A stretch of DNA of 64,000 nt from Malurus cyaneus samueli. Lineage: Eukaryota > Chordata > Aves > Passeriformes > Maluridae. The first letter of the stretch is position 1, and each line of letters begins with the position of its first letter. The notes beneath the pieces are model-generated. The model was not told the origin of the DNA. It was given only the letters and a program-made list of their open reading frames with translations, and did not search any database. Shown here in pieces: positions 39,213-51,329 of this stretch. The stretch lies in the NCBI GenBank assembly GCA_009741485.1, contig CM019236.1:37445722-37509721 (forward strand), read 5' to 3'. The translations under genes were made by a program, and so were the position numbers.

Positions 39213-42200
39213 GTAAGTAAGAACAGGGCTAGAAAAGCCGAAGAAATGTATAGAAACATGATTTTAATATGTGCAAGTCAGGAATACTAAAAGTGCTAGC
39301 CTGAAAATTCCCAATACATATATACACAAACATTTGTGAGATTTGCTGTGGTTTTGCTATACCATGCTCTCCCCAAGCAGTGCCTTTAAGTTGCATATCA
39401 GGTCAGAAGTGATGTCCTGTGTTCACTATGCAATCTGAAGTGCCAGGCATAGTTGCCTACTCAAATTAACGTGTGATCCTCCTGCCAGCTGCTTTTGGCA
39501 AATGGCACCCCAGAGTAAGGATGCCAGAACTTTGCTGTGAATCTGGGATACCACAGAAGACTTTTTTCAAGAAATTGTCTGGTGACAATGCATGATACAA
39601 TGCGTTACATGAGGAGAGTTGGAAAACACGAATGGAAATCCAGAATTAATTACCTGACATGTCCTTCAAAAAATCCTCCTGCATGTGACTGGTTGAAGAT
39701 AATACAGACAGTCTTTAGCAGCACTTTGAGTCTGTCCCTGCTTATGTGTTGGTTTGTTCTGTGCTATTATAGACTGTTCTACAAATACAGATTCTTTTGT
39801 AGTGGAGCTTTACATGTTACAGTTTCTAAAAAATAAAGTTTTCACCTGAAAAATACAATTTTGAGGGCCGGGATTCCAAAAGTGTTCATAATTCTGGATG
39901 AGTGGTTTGGAGAAAAAAAATATTATATTCATAGCAGTCAAACATAGTATTTTAGTGAAACACTTCTGTCCCTGGTGGTTGAGGAGCAGAGAAGCTAGTT
40001 ATCATTGAAAAAATGTGTTTTATGGCATCTCAACTTTAGTTTGGGTGCTGTTACATTCTCCAATGATGTAGTGGATAATTATCTATATAATTTAATATCA
40101 TTTTCAGCCCAAAAAATTGGAATATATGGAATATATGTGTAAGTGTACCTTTTAACTGTATGAGTATACCATTTAAAATTTTTCTTTTTTTGCTTCCTTT
40201 TTTTTAAAATTCACGTTTCTCTGAATTCCAAACACAGTGCAATATCTTGTTTCCATAAGCATCTATTTTTCTACCTAAAAACATACCAGTATATTTAAAC
40301 TTTCAGTAAGTCTAATGCAAAAGTAGTATGGCTCCATTTGTGATGCATCACATTCCAAAATGTATGAAAGACATTTCAGATGTATGGTTGTATGTTTTGC
40401 AGTCAAGTATATAGCATATCTGAGCTATCGCCCAAATTACTTGGCAGATATCTTCAGCAATGCAAGGAATAAGAGAGTATCTGGATATACAGAAGACTTT
40501 TATTTCTTATCTGCTGGAAGGATTTTTTTTATTTTTTGATTCTTGAATGCATTCTGTTGCTAGTACAGAAATACCTAGGTGAAAGAAAAGGGGGAAGGAT
40601 AAAAATTAAATATTTTTAGAGATCACCTGCTGATGAGTGTTTTTTTTTTTTGCACAAACTTTGATGTAGAAATGAAATGCATTTCTAATATTAGTAAAAA
40701 AATGCTTTGTAGCACACAAAACCTCCCAGGCCTGTGCAATTCTACCAAGTAAAATTTAAATGTTTAAACTACATGCTTCAAACATGGCAAATATTAAGCA
40801 CTCTAGGTTTGTAATGGAGACTGGTGTGAGGTAATCAAACCAAATTCTGCCCTCAGCTGTGACACCAAGGGCAAACTGTAGCTAGTAGTAGATTTTGGTG
40901 TGTGGAAGATTTTTGTAGTGAGAACAGGATGAACATTGGCAGAAAATTATCATGAAACAGTGTGGAAATTTTCTGTAGTTAGGACACTGTAGTAACATAG
41001 CTTTAGCTTTCTACTGTTGATACAGAGACTGGATCTAAATGATTCTCACCTTCAAGTATTTAATTCCTTTATTTTTTGTTCAAAGGAGATTTTTTTTTCA
41101 TGCATTCCCAGTGATGAGTAGCTCCAAGATCCAGATGTAACTTTTTACTGATTTTTGCTACCTTCTGCACTCTGAGGAGAAGAGTTTTATGCCTATTTTA
41201 TAGGGCTACTTCACTTCCTGCGCTGACTCATTTATAACAGCATTTTAGCTGTTGGAATCCATGCTGTGAGGCAGGATCCTTCTGTTTCTGGACTGCAGCT
41301 GAATACTGACATCAGATAAGCTGAGCAGTACCTTCTGGTCTTTTATAATTTCTTTACTTGCCTTTACAATGGATTATTTGTCTGTGTGAAGGACTAATGT
41401 AATAAATGATAAACAAATGTTGATAATTATCCTTCTCTGTTTACAAAGCCTTTTAAAATACTACGTCTACTGGCTAGAGTTTCATGTTATCTTGTCCTTT
41501 CTGTGGGAAAATCTACAATACTTCATGTGTCAGTATATCAGAGGGCACTGGATTTGATAAAACTCCAGTGGCTCTGTTCTCCCCAAGGTTTACACCATAG
41601 TCTTTGCTGTAAGTTGATCCTTTCTACATCTGCCCAACATGTGAGCTGTGCAAAGAATTGGTATTTATCCCTGTAAAAGAGTTTCTTTCCCCAGTCTTAG
41701 ATAAATCAGAGTTGCTGCTTGTGCAGATACTACCTGACTGCTAAAATTCATTTGTGCATTTTGGTTCTGCTCTGTTGGTATTTTTTATTTCACTTCATTC
41801 AATAAAGTAAATGAATGTACTAATAAGCTATCGTTTTCATAATACATGATAGACAAAGGAAGGCTTATGTTATGGCTTTGTACTGTTTGGTTTGTATGTT
41901 ATGATTTCTACTGTTAGTGGCCCAGGTTCACAAACCTCATTCCTTGGATGTCTTTACAAATTGTCAATTAAGAACTAAAACAGTGCTACAATTTCAAACG
42001 ACTCAGGTATACAGGTACATCTCTTTCTTTCACGTTTGCTGCCTTTGATTCACACATGTATTGCAATGAATGTGGTGATTTTGAAGGAGACAAACAGCTG
42101 GTAGGCACCTAACTGCTGAAGCAAATCATTGTGAAAAATTATTCCCAGTAGTTTTGATTTCTTGGATTGTTTTTTTAATTAACCCAAATATATATGCTGG

Positions 42201-43169
42201 ACAAAATCTAAAGAAAATAAATCAGCAGGAAGGTATGTCTAGTTGGCAGAATCATTAATCAGTCATTGGGTTTTGATTTCTCTAACCATAACTCCATATT
42301 TAGCTGAAATGGCTTATTTTTAAGATTACAGATGTGTATGAATGTATGATGATACAGATACGCTTAAGTATTTTCAGTTGGATATGACACTCTTTTTTTC
42401 TACCCTAAAAAAAAGTTGCACACTTTTGTGGTTTTTTTTCTCCTTGATTTAGGTGTTAAGTCAATTTATATTAAAGTTTGTAGAGTACCTTAGAGCCTTG
42501 TGCAATGGAAACTTGATACATAGCCATTTTTTATAATGCTAATTTTCAAATTTTCACTAATGTTAGTATTTTACAGACTTCATTTTAATGCGTTGAAGTT
42601 GAATAGTATGTGTGATGTTAGGAGATCATACCTAGGCTAACTGGCTTATGTTCTAAACCGATAGACCTGGGATGAGATAATGATGTAATGGCATTCTTTT
42701 TTTACAGTTGCAAACTGTTATACAAAGCAACTGAAGAGCCTTGGTCTTCTAAGAGTTAGAGTGATGATCAACTCCACCAGATCCCACTGACCAGTGCAGA
42801 ATCTTAGCCAGAAGGCCATTCAGGAATTCACACAAACCCCAGATTTAAGTCCTTACAGATGCTTAACTGCAACGTAAGCAAGTGGTAAATGCCCTTACTG
42901 AACTGCAGCCTCTACAGATATCAAGCTCTCTGTGCTTTCTCTAAGACACTTGTTTTGAGATGGCAGTCTGCTTGTGATAAAATTTTCAGGGTTGTTCCTA
43001 AACCAGACAAGTTAGTAGGAGCCTTTCCAACATCTTCATAGTTCTTCAGTACTGACACTTACGAAATTCAGAGTAGATGTTTGCAATAGTCTGCTCATCG
43101 TTAACATATTTTTCAAAAAATAGTGAATGCCTGTTAACTGCTGAAACATGTTGCTTTTTTTTTTCATAG

Positions 43170-43236
43170 GTGCTAGCAAGAATATTCTAAGTTGGAATTA
43201 AATAAAAGGGCGTGCAAGTAAAAAAAAAAAAAAAAA
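43170..43236 (+). other. Possible alternative terminal exon / internal-priming site of AOPEP
   Basis: A long pyrimidine tract ending tttttttttcatag precedes GTGCTAG at 43170. Joined to the preceding exon, which ends in GG, this would read Gly-Cys-stop at once. An AATAAA follows at 43201-43206, and a run of 17 A starts at 43220. The order acceptor, stop, poly(A) signal is what a short alternative 3' exon would show. It could equally be an A-rich site that primes oligo-dT falsely, or the tail of a decayed retrocopy. There is no coding conservation to support it. Confidence 0.25.
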
Positions 43237-43649
43237 GATGGCATTAGTCATATGACAGGTGTTTATCTGAAACTGTGGGTGCTGCAGGCAGAGAAAAAAA
43301 ACCCAGTGTTGTTGTCTTTGCCCTTAAGAAAAATGACAAAATTTTAGGAGAGACTGAGACAGTTTCTAGTGGTTTCTGCCTGAATTAGTGTGGTGTCAAA
43401 ACCGTGTAAATCCCCTCAGTGTCATAAACCTATTTCAAAGCCAGTTTTTAAAATTAAATAAAGGGTATATTAAACAATGGCTCTACATAGCAAATGTAAC
43501 ATAATTACTTTGCAGAAATTTTTTTTCTCATGAGACAATCTCATACTATAGGTTTCATTTCTGGGAAAGGGGTAAAAAGGATTAGCTGACATTGTGAGAT
43601 GGTGTTTTTTTATCCCTTGGTGTCACAAATCAAATGTACAACTTGTCGC

Positions 43650-44150
43650 TGTTGGCTAGACAGCCGACATAAAAGAATAGATACAAAACACACAAAAAGT
43701 GGGTGAAAAAACAGAAAGAAAGAAGGACTTTATTGTGGGACAAGCTTTTTTATCACTTTAGCAACAGTGCATACATTTGTGTTAAACATACATTGGTCAT
43801 GAGGCTGTCACTTTCTACTCAACAGCATAGGATTGGTAGGTTTGCAAAAGCTACAGTATTCGTAATGTTTATATTGTAAGCCACCTGCATTATCAATTCT
43901 ACATTCCAATCTTCTTTTTCTCAAGACAGCCAAGGACGTGGCGTTTTATTCTCATGCAAGCTGTCAACACTCTCTACAACAACTAAAGGAATTTTGCCCA
44001 GCTCCTAACTCTGCTTCAACAGCAGAACACTAAGCTGTGTTGGATTTAATTCGTGCAATAACAGATAACAAAAATTTTTATCCTGTTTATGCTTCTTGAG
44101 ACAAAATAAATCCAAGTTATCTACCTTTGCCTATATAAAATTTTCATGTC
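43650..44150 (-). mobile_element. Possible solo LTR (minus orientation)
   Basis: Read on the minus strand, this stretch has the order TATA-like box (ttttatata near 44130), about 400 bases, AATAAA (43729-43734 as TTTATT on +), a pyrimidine-rich stretch and a terminal ...AACA at 43650. The + strand starts TGTTGGC at 43650, fitting an LTR 3' end with terminal CA. I could not locate the opposite end or a target duplication, and I do not recognise the family, so the right boundary is arbitrary. Confidence 0.3.
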
Positions 44151-45668
44151 TGGTTTTAAGCGAGTCCTGTATGCATCCTTTGTAGTAACCAGACAGAAAT
44201 AGAAATTCAAGCCCAAATTTTATTCCAGGGAAATTGACTGACTCTTTGGAATACTTCTTTTTATCTCTATTCCCTGTGGAAGGAACTCAGCTAACTAAGA
44301 CTAGACACCAATTTTTAGAGATCAGTGGTAAGGTGAAGATAATTGTAGTCTGAGGGATATAGCAGTCAAATGTTCCAAATTTAGTATGTTTGCACAAATG
44401 AACAAGTCTGGATGTTTAATAATTTATTTTAATGTAGAACACTACACAGGCATCACATATATGTTCTGTTTTCTCTAGAAAATTGATTTATATCGTGATC
44501 TAACACACACAATAGTAATTTCCTGAAAATTCAGAATCCTGACTACATAGAAATGCTCCTCCTTCTTTCTGTGATTATTTGAATCACATGATCAGAGAGG
44601 AATTTTTATTGGGTTTTTATTGGCTTTTCTTCCTGATTCAGAGCTTGGAAATGGCTGTTCTTTTCATGAATGCTTTGTTGGTTGAGTCTACATTACATGT
44701 GTGAAATTAACTGCAGGCATTAGAATGAGTTGCCAAGGCATTACCATGCACAGGACCATACACATTTTTTCTGATTCTCAGAATATTTATATTAATTGAG
44801 GGCTTACTCAACTTCATTTTTTCAGTACACACATATGGCATACTTCATGGACACTGTGAATTTGTATTCTTTTAAATTGTTTTAAAACTTTAGATGATTT
44901 TATTTATTTATTTTTATTTGGCTACCCTAAAAGTTGGGAAGTATTCAACCAGAGTTCAAGTAAATGCCACAGAAGTTACCTACAAAAGCAAAAGTGGAAA
45001 TAAAATTTCTGAATTTGCAAATACTTACGCATGTTGTTATTTCAGTCCCAAAAGGAATTACTTCCTTTTGCTGGAGCTCCAAACTATTCCATGATTTCAC
45101 TGTCAATGTATCAGAATATTAAGAAAGTGCAGAAAAGACAAAACTAAAATATATTAGACACTTGCTAGCTTTGAGAATTAATATCTGTCAGTGCTTTTTA
45201 AAACCCCAAGTTTAAGAAAGTTTATATTTAATTTCATTTTAGTTAGTATTTTATCTTTACTGCTGGGCTGCCTCTGTAATAAAATACTGGGTTGGAATGT
45301 TTCAGTATAAACTTACTTGGCTGAGACATTTTTCTGTAAAAGAAACAAATATCTCCTTAACAGGAAGTAGAGCACCCATTCATTCTTTACATGTTTCATA
45401 AATGCAGTTTACCACCTAACACTTTCTCTGTCAATCCTTATAAGCAGCAAGTTTATAATTTGAGCCCTAGGTACACAAAATCCGATCTACCTTTAATTTG
45501 CTTGTATGATGGTTTTATTCCTTAAAAGAAAACAAGAATATAGTACCACTGCAGTACAACCAATACTTAGAATTAGGGGGTTTGCCTAACATGTAAGGGG
45601 TTACTTTTCATACGGAAAATATTGGGGGGGTTTCCATGTCTTCTAATTATTATTTTTCTTTTAAAAAG

Positions 45669-45729
45669 GTGTGGGTTGACTGTAGAAAGCATCTTCCAGA
45701 ATTGGCTTGACACTTCTGGAATACCAAAG
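45669..45729 (+). CDS. AOPEP: AOPEP exon, start of the C-terminal region
   Basis: The first base completes the Gly codon split with the 39169-39212 exon, then 20 codons follow and the exon ends in phase 0. The translation begins CGLTVESIFQNWLDTSGIPK and corresponds to LELSVENIYQDWLESSGIPK in the human protein. The NWLDTSGIPK block, typical of M1 enzymes at the entry to the C-terminal helical domain, is intact. The acceptor is weak (cttttaaaaag, purines next to the AG), while the donor AAG|gtaaat is reasonable. The next exon, which in human carries the basic nucleolar signal, was not found before 64000. Confidence 0.94.
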
Positions 45730-45980
45730 GTAAATATAAAACACCAGGTCACAGTTCTTTCTGGAGTCTTGATTTTGTCATTACATGATATGTTTTTCAA
45801 ATCAGTACCTGAACATAACAGGCATGATTTTAAATAAACAGTTTTGATGATGACTGCTTTCCACATCTTTATATGGGTTTAGCTTTTACCAGTTGAAGGT
45901 TTTTTCTTCTACCATTGTGTCAACAGTCTTGGCAAAAGGCAAATCTTACAAAATTTATCCTATTAATTAATATTGTAGTC

Positions 45981-46063
45981 ATATGAATGTACTTTGTATG
46001 ATATGAAGGTATGCTTTATATTGTATGAAAGTATACTTTATACTATATGAAAGTATAATGATG
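45981..46063. repeat. Imperfect ~21-bp tandem repeat, about four units
   Basis: Repeated units of the type ATATGAAxGTATRCTTTAT (ATATGAATGTACTTTG, ATATGAAGGTATGCTTTAT, GTATGAAAGTATACTTTAT, ATATGAAAGTATAATG) follow one another. It starts about 250 bases after the last AOPEP exon in the window. Confidence 0.75.
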
Positions 46064-47530
46064 GAATCTACTGAGTGTAAGGAGCATTGTTTGCAGTTGT
46101 TGGAATATCAATTACTTGTTGAAAGCATTGCTGACAGTAGTCATTAAATGCTAATTTATTTGTACTTTGGTAACTTGTGAATTTTATGAGCTGGTTATTA
46201 ATCTGCTGCATAGATAAATATATTATTGATGTTCCAGCATTAAGAATGAGCATTGTTTTCTGCTTTAAATACTAAAAGGTTTTAATATTTATGTTTTGAA
46301 TTCTATGGACTGAAAATTCTTAGTTGTGTCTGTGCTGTTTGAAGTCTCTATTATTCATTTTGGACCAAAAATGGGATTGGATAACAAAAGATATCCATAT
46401 ATTAATCTTTTTAAACCCCAGTTTTATACAAAGTCATTTTCTAGCATACATTGGGAACTGAGTTTCTAACTGATTTCCCCTGAGCAGACATCCACTAGGT
46501 TGTTTGTGATTTATCCTACCAAGTGCTTGAATTTGTTTCCTCTTGCATTAGCATTTAAAAAAAAAAAAACTTTTAAAAGTTGGAATGTTAAGTTCTGGTT
46601 TTGATGTGCAAAAGTGCAGGTACTTAGGCAGCATAACTGAGTGAGCATGTTTTCAGGGAGAATTGACAAAACTACTGGAGACCTAATTAAAATAGACAGT
46701 GGTCCCAGAACCTCATCAGTACCCACACACTGGCTGAGCCCTTCCCCTGACAGTTTGAGAGATGTGCATGTCCACTGATCCCTGTGTAGAGTAGAAGGCT
46801 TTTGGGAAAGATTTTCCCTGAGATCAAAATGTTCCAAGACTAGTGTTTGAATATGATATAAAATCGAGATGGAGTTGGTTTTTTGGCTTGAAGTTATTGA
46901 AAATAAAATAAACTATAATTAGAAGGTAGAGAAGAAAAGGACAATGGGTATCATCATGCATCTTGGTGCTCAGTCATTTCCTAGAAAAGGAACTTGATTT
47001 TAATTCTATGTTTGACAAGGTTTTGTTTTTGTTAAAAAAATGTACACATTGTCAAGCAGCTGATTCAAGTATATGGGGGAGATTGATGTTGCATAGCTGT
47101 AGCTGTAAGAGGCTGAGCTGGCCACTGTAATGTATGAGTTTTCTGGCTTTTTATTTAGAAATATATTTTTGAGGATGTGCTTTATTAATGTCTGACAATC
47201 AACTTTAAAATCACAAATAAGGAAGATAGAAGCAGACTATAGAATTGAAAATGGTTTTGATTAAGGTGAAAACTAAATTCTGATTTCCTGAGTACCATAA
47301 GTTGCTCAGAATTAATAGTGAGTAGTTTCATTATACCTTGCTAGTATCTGTTGCTTGTGAAAACAAAACATATATCAAAAATATTTCCATACCCAGCAGG
47401 TTTTTAAGTTGTTGTAAATTTTCTTTAATGAATACAGAGATATCCCAGGTAATCTGGCTGTTCTGTATAGAAAGTGTCAAGAGGAATTTTGCTGATTTTG
47501 TATTCTACTTCTGAGCATCAGCATGCTGAC

Positions 47531-47568
47531 CTCTCTCTTTCTCTCTGTCTCTGTCTCTCTCTTTTCCC
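47531..47568. repeat. CT-rich simple repeat
   Basis: Mixed (CT)n and (TCTG)n tract just upstream of the CR1 3' end at 47588. Confidence 0.85.
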
Positions 47569-47587
47569 TCAATAATGTTTTTGGTCA

Positions 47588-48189
47588 TAAAAATCATAAA
47601 TGGTTTGGGTTGGAAGAGACCTTAAAGATCATCCAGTGTGATGATGCCATGGGCAGGGAGACCTTCCTCTAGACCAGTTTGCTCAGTCCCATTCAGCCTG
47701 GCCTTGAGCACTTCCAGGGATGGACCATCCATAGTTTTCTGAGAAACCTGTTTCAGTGCTCACCACCCTCACAGTGAAGAACTTCTGCCTAATATCTAAA
47801 GACCTAAATCTAATGCCTTTCAGTTTAAATCCATTCCCCCTTGTTCTGTCACTATCTGCTGTGTAAGAAGTCTCTCTTCGTCTTTCTTTCAGGCTCCAAT
47901 TCAGTCATGTACTGAAAGGCTGCAACTATGTCACCCTGTCTCTTTTGCAAACTGAACAAATCCAATTCTCTCAACTTTTCCTTATAGGAAAGGTTTTCCA
48001 TCCCTGTAATCCTCCTGGTGGCCTCCTCTGAGCTCACTCCAACAGGTCCCTGTCCCTCCTGTGCTGGGCCCCAGAGCATGGTTGCAGTGTTCCAGGTGGG
48101 GTCTCAGCAGAGCAGAGCAGAGCAGAGCAGAGCAGAGGGGCACAATCCCCTCCCTCCCCTGCTGCCCACGCTGCTTTGGATGCAGCCCA
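47588..48189 (-). mobile_element. CR1 LINE, 3' part (minus strand)
   Basis: Read on the minus strand this is a well preserved CR1 3' region. It begins TGGGCTGCATCC at 48189, passes through GAGACCCCACCTGGAACACTG and AGGATTACAGGGATGG, and ends TTCCAACCCAAACCATTTATGAT at about 47591. An expanded GAGCA repeat (about 48106-48136) lies inside it. It stops at the assembly gap. In CR1 order its first bases follow directly on the last bases of the oppositely oriented block that ends at 48764. Confidence 0.93.
48106..48136. repeat. (GAGCA)n pentanucleotide repeat inside CR1
   Basis: About six units of CAGAG/GAGCA within the CR1 copy. It corresponds to the CTCTGCTCTGCTC stretch of CR1 and looks expanded from the usual one or two units. 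Confidence 0.85.
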
Positions 48190-48214
48190 NNNNNNNNNNN
48201 NNNNNNNNNNNNNN
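48190..48214. other. Assembly gap (25 N)
   Basis: Twenty-five undetermined bases. The gap lies exactly where a minus-strand CR1 segment meets a plus-strand CR1 segment, so either the local sequence or the orientation of the next segment may be wrong. Confidence 1.
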
Positions 48215-48764
48215 CAAGGGAGGGGCAGAGACATAATTTCCCTGGATTTCTGTAAAGCCTTTGACAGTCTTCCTCAACAACATCCTTCTCTCTAAATGGA
48301 GAGGGAGGGGTTTGAGGGGTAGACTATCAGATGGAGTGATTGGCCGATCATATCCAGCGGGTGGTGATCAAAAGCTCAGAGTCCCAATGGACATAAGTGG
48401 CAAGTGGGGTCCCTTAGGGATTTGTCTTTGTGTTACTTAATATCTCCATTAATGATATAGACATAAGGATCAAGTGCATGCTCAGCAAGTTTGCAGATGA
48501 CACCGAGCTGAGTGGTGCTGTTGTCACACCTGAAGGACAGGATAGGCATCCAGAGGGACCTGGACAAGCTCAAGAACAGGATCCATGTGGCATCTCCTGA
48601 GGTTTAACATGCTGCACCTGGGTCGGGGCAACCCCAGGTACCAACACAGGCTGGGGATGAACAGATCAGAGCAGCCCTGGGGAGAAGGATTTGGGGGTGC
48701 TGTGGGTCGGAGGCTGGACATGACCGGCATGGGCACTGCAGCCCAGAGAGCCAAACGTGTCCTG
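48215..48764 (+). mobile_element. CR1 LINE, central RT part, opposite orientation
   Basis: The + strand encodes CR1 reverse transcriptase core sequence: the TTTCTGTAAAGCCTTTGAC segment, a decayed GGTCCCTTAGGG, and AAGTTTGCAGATGACACCGAG, the FADDT active-site block with both catalytic Asp codons. It continues to CACCTGGGTCGGGGCAACCCC and ends at GTGTCCTG (48764). Frameshifts break the frame, so it is not functional. Its element coordinates fill the interval between the two minus-strand CR1 pieces on either side. Confidence 0.9.
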
Positions 48765-49020
48765 TCCTTTTCCATCATAGAAGGCCACTGGGTTGGTCAG
48801 GCCCAGCTTGTCCTTGGTGAGGTCCTGCTGGGTGTCTCAAATCACCTCCCTGTCCGCTATAATCTTCCCAGGCACCAAGGTGATGCTGACAGGTTAGTAG
48901 TTCCCATGGTCCTTTTTTACTCTTTTTTAAGATGATTTATACTTGTCGCTTTCCTCACTTCTCAGGACTCCTATGGGAACCAGCTTCCACTTTATTGAAA
49001 GAGCCAGTTGTTGTCATTCA
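48765..49020 (-). mobile_element. CR1 LINE, 5' RT part (minus strand)
   Basis: On the minus strand the sequence shows the early CR1 reverse transcriptase region: a Lys-rich stretch, the GNYxPVS-like block (stop-containing) and a segment ending TNPVAFYDG. It is decayed, and its right end near 49020 fades into unique sequence. It is the 5'-most piece of the same minus-strand element as 47588-48189. Confidence 0.8.
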
Positions 49021-51329
49021 GGGAATAGGAAAGCTTATTTCCTTTGTGCTTTATTAAGTCATTAGGGGAGCCTTTATTCCTGAAATTCAGATTGTAGATG
49101 TTGCTTAGTAGCTTTCAATATGTTAGTATCTATAGCGTAACTACATAATTATAAATCTATTCATGTGCTTTACAGGACCTGGCATTGAAATCCATTTCAA
49201 AAAAATTTAGATTATTTCAGCGAATAAATAACATGGTTAAGATAGTGAATCTATGTGAAGCCATGTAAGACCACATTTTACATGCAGATGAAGTACCTGC
49301 ATTATAAATAGCAGTCCAGGAGTGCCACAGAATTTAGTCTCTGTCCTGTGGCTTTCTAGGTGAGTGGACTAGGGTGTGTTCGCAGGAATGTTTCTGTCAG
49401 CTCCTTCAGGCACAGTCACATGACAGAGCCAGTCAGGTATAAAGTAGCCATTACAACAGACTACCTTCCTTCACCACTGGAGCAGGTGAAAAGCAGCTGG
49501 TGCATATCTGCTCCAAAGATATCCCAAAGACAGAGAAGCAGCACCCTACACACAAGACCCACCCAACAATTTTCTGCTTATAACTCTTGTTATAGTAATT
49601 CTGGAGTCCGGTAGCATAACAGTTAAAGTCTCATTTAATACTGCAGCCCCTACTATGAGAAATCACTTGAGCATTTAAATATTTTAAATTACAAGTACTA
49701 AGACTTCATTGCATTTGCAGAGAAACTTCCTCACTGGAGAGACTATGCTCTGTCTTGGGATTGGGAAACATGCATCATGCTGTTCTTAAGTCAGAACATG
49801 ATTCCTTTATATCTCTGAGAAATTTTGTATTTTACACTGTTTGTGGTGTTTCTGTGTTTTTATTTCTATGTTTTAATAAATTTTGGACAGGAAATTAATG
49901 TCATTGAGTGTAAAGAAAATTCACCTCAAGTGGTTCACTTGTAGCATTAGCTATCAAAGTGCTTTCCAGAATTGTCTTCTACATTTATATTTAAATCTGT
50001 CCCCTATATGCAACTGGTGCTCTTTAAAATTCAATAACAAAATAGCCACTTGAAAACAGAGTTCAAATTACTGTCTTCACTATCGTGTCTAGCTTAAGGA
50101 CACTGCAATGGTACTTGGGCAAAAGATGGATAAGGGTAAATGCTTTCCACTCCCCAGACTGCTGAAGCAGTATTACTATCTTCTTTTCAGTAGAGGAATC
50201 TTGTACTCTTTAAATTTTGTACACTCTATGGTCAGATGTCATGTCATTTAACTGAAGAGCCTGTACTCCTTTATCTGTGCTTTGTTATATTCGCCATTCA
50301 ACTCTGTCCAGGGAACTGTATATATGTATATACCCCTTTATACTTGCAGCTTAGAACTACTGAAACTTAAATATTTGTCAATTTCTATTACTCTTTCACT
50401 CCTGGAAAAGTTATCTGTCTTTTCTAAATATTGGGCTAGTTTCCAGGTTCAGGTATATGCCAGCAACAGTCAAGAATAATTTGATGTAAGGGAGTCATAC
50501 TAATAAATAAAACCAGAATCTGGCCTGCTGCCATGAAAAAATAATTTTGCATACCAACTTACATTTCCAATTTGTTACTTGCTAAAGCATTGGAGATTAA
50601 TGTTATAAAAAAAAAGAAGTGTGTTTATCATGTGCAAATCGTAATGACTTAATACCACTAACTTCAGACAGTGGGTTAAGCTGGCAAGGAGTAGAATCAG
50701 AAGAACAAAATAGCTTTAGAACTGGAAAACACCTATGAAATCATTTCATAACTGCTCATGATTATTTGTTTTCGTAAGTACAATTCTATTGTTTCTTTTA
50801 GTATATGCAATGTGTAATTAGAGTTTAATGCTAAAAGGCCATATGCTTCTTTAAGAAGATTTTCTCAGCTCTGCATAAATTTGTCTTTGTCTTACATTGC
50901 CCAGTTACTATTACCTGATTTTTTATTCTACCCTAGGTAATTAACCTTTTAAAAGGAAGCTTAAAGTCTTTCCCCTTTCTTGAACTCTGTTATACAATGT
51001 TTAATTGACAAGTAGATTAATAAACATTAGGTAATCTTTGCATGTCATAAACTTCTAGATGTACTTCTTAAACCCATTCCAGTTTTCATCACTTTTTCTT
51101 TTGCCTCTGAAATTACATTGTGACATAATATGCTATTACTTATTGGTAAATTTCCTATATTAATACTTGTTTGCCTGTGTATTTCAGTTTGTATCTTGTG
51201 TATTGGAAATGATATCCACATTCACTCTCCAGTTTAAGAAAAAAAAAGGGAGGAAAGAAAAAAAGAAGAGTAGTTGGCCTCCTCCTTCATAACTTATAGT
51301 TTCCGATATATCCTACACTGTAATCCACA

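Larger units (their letters stand above)
39213..45668 (+). other. AOPEP: AOPEP intron, 6456 bp
   Basis: AT-rich intron. It contains a possible alternative terminal exon (43170-43219, with AATAAA and an A-run), a possible solo LTR on the minus strand beginning at 43650, poly-T tracts near 40642, and a TTTTCTTTTAAAAAG acceptor at its 3' end. No CR1 copy is recognisable here. Confidence 0.85.
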
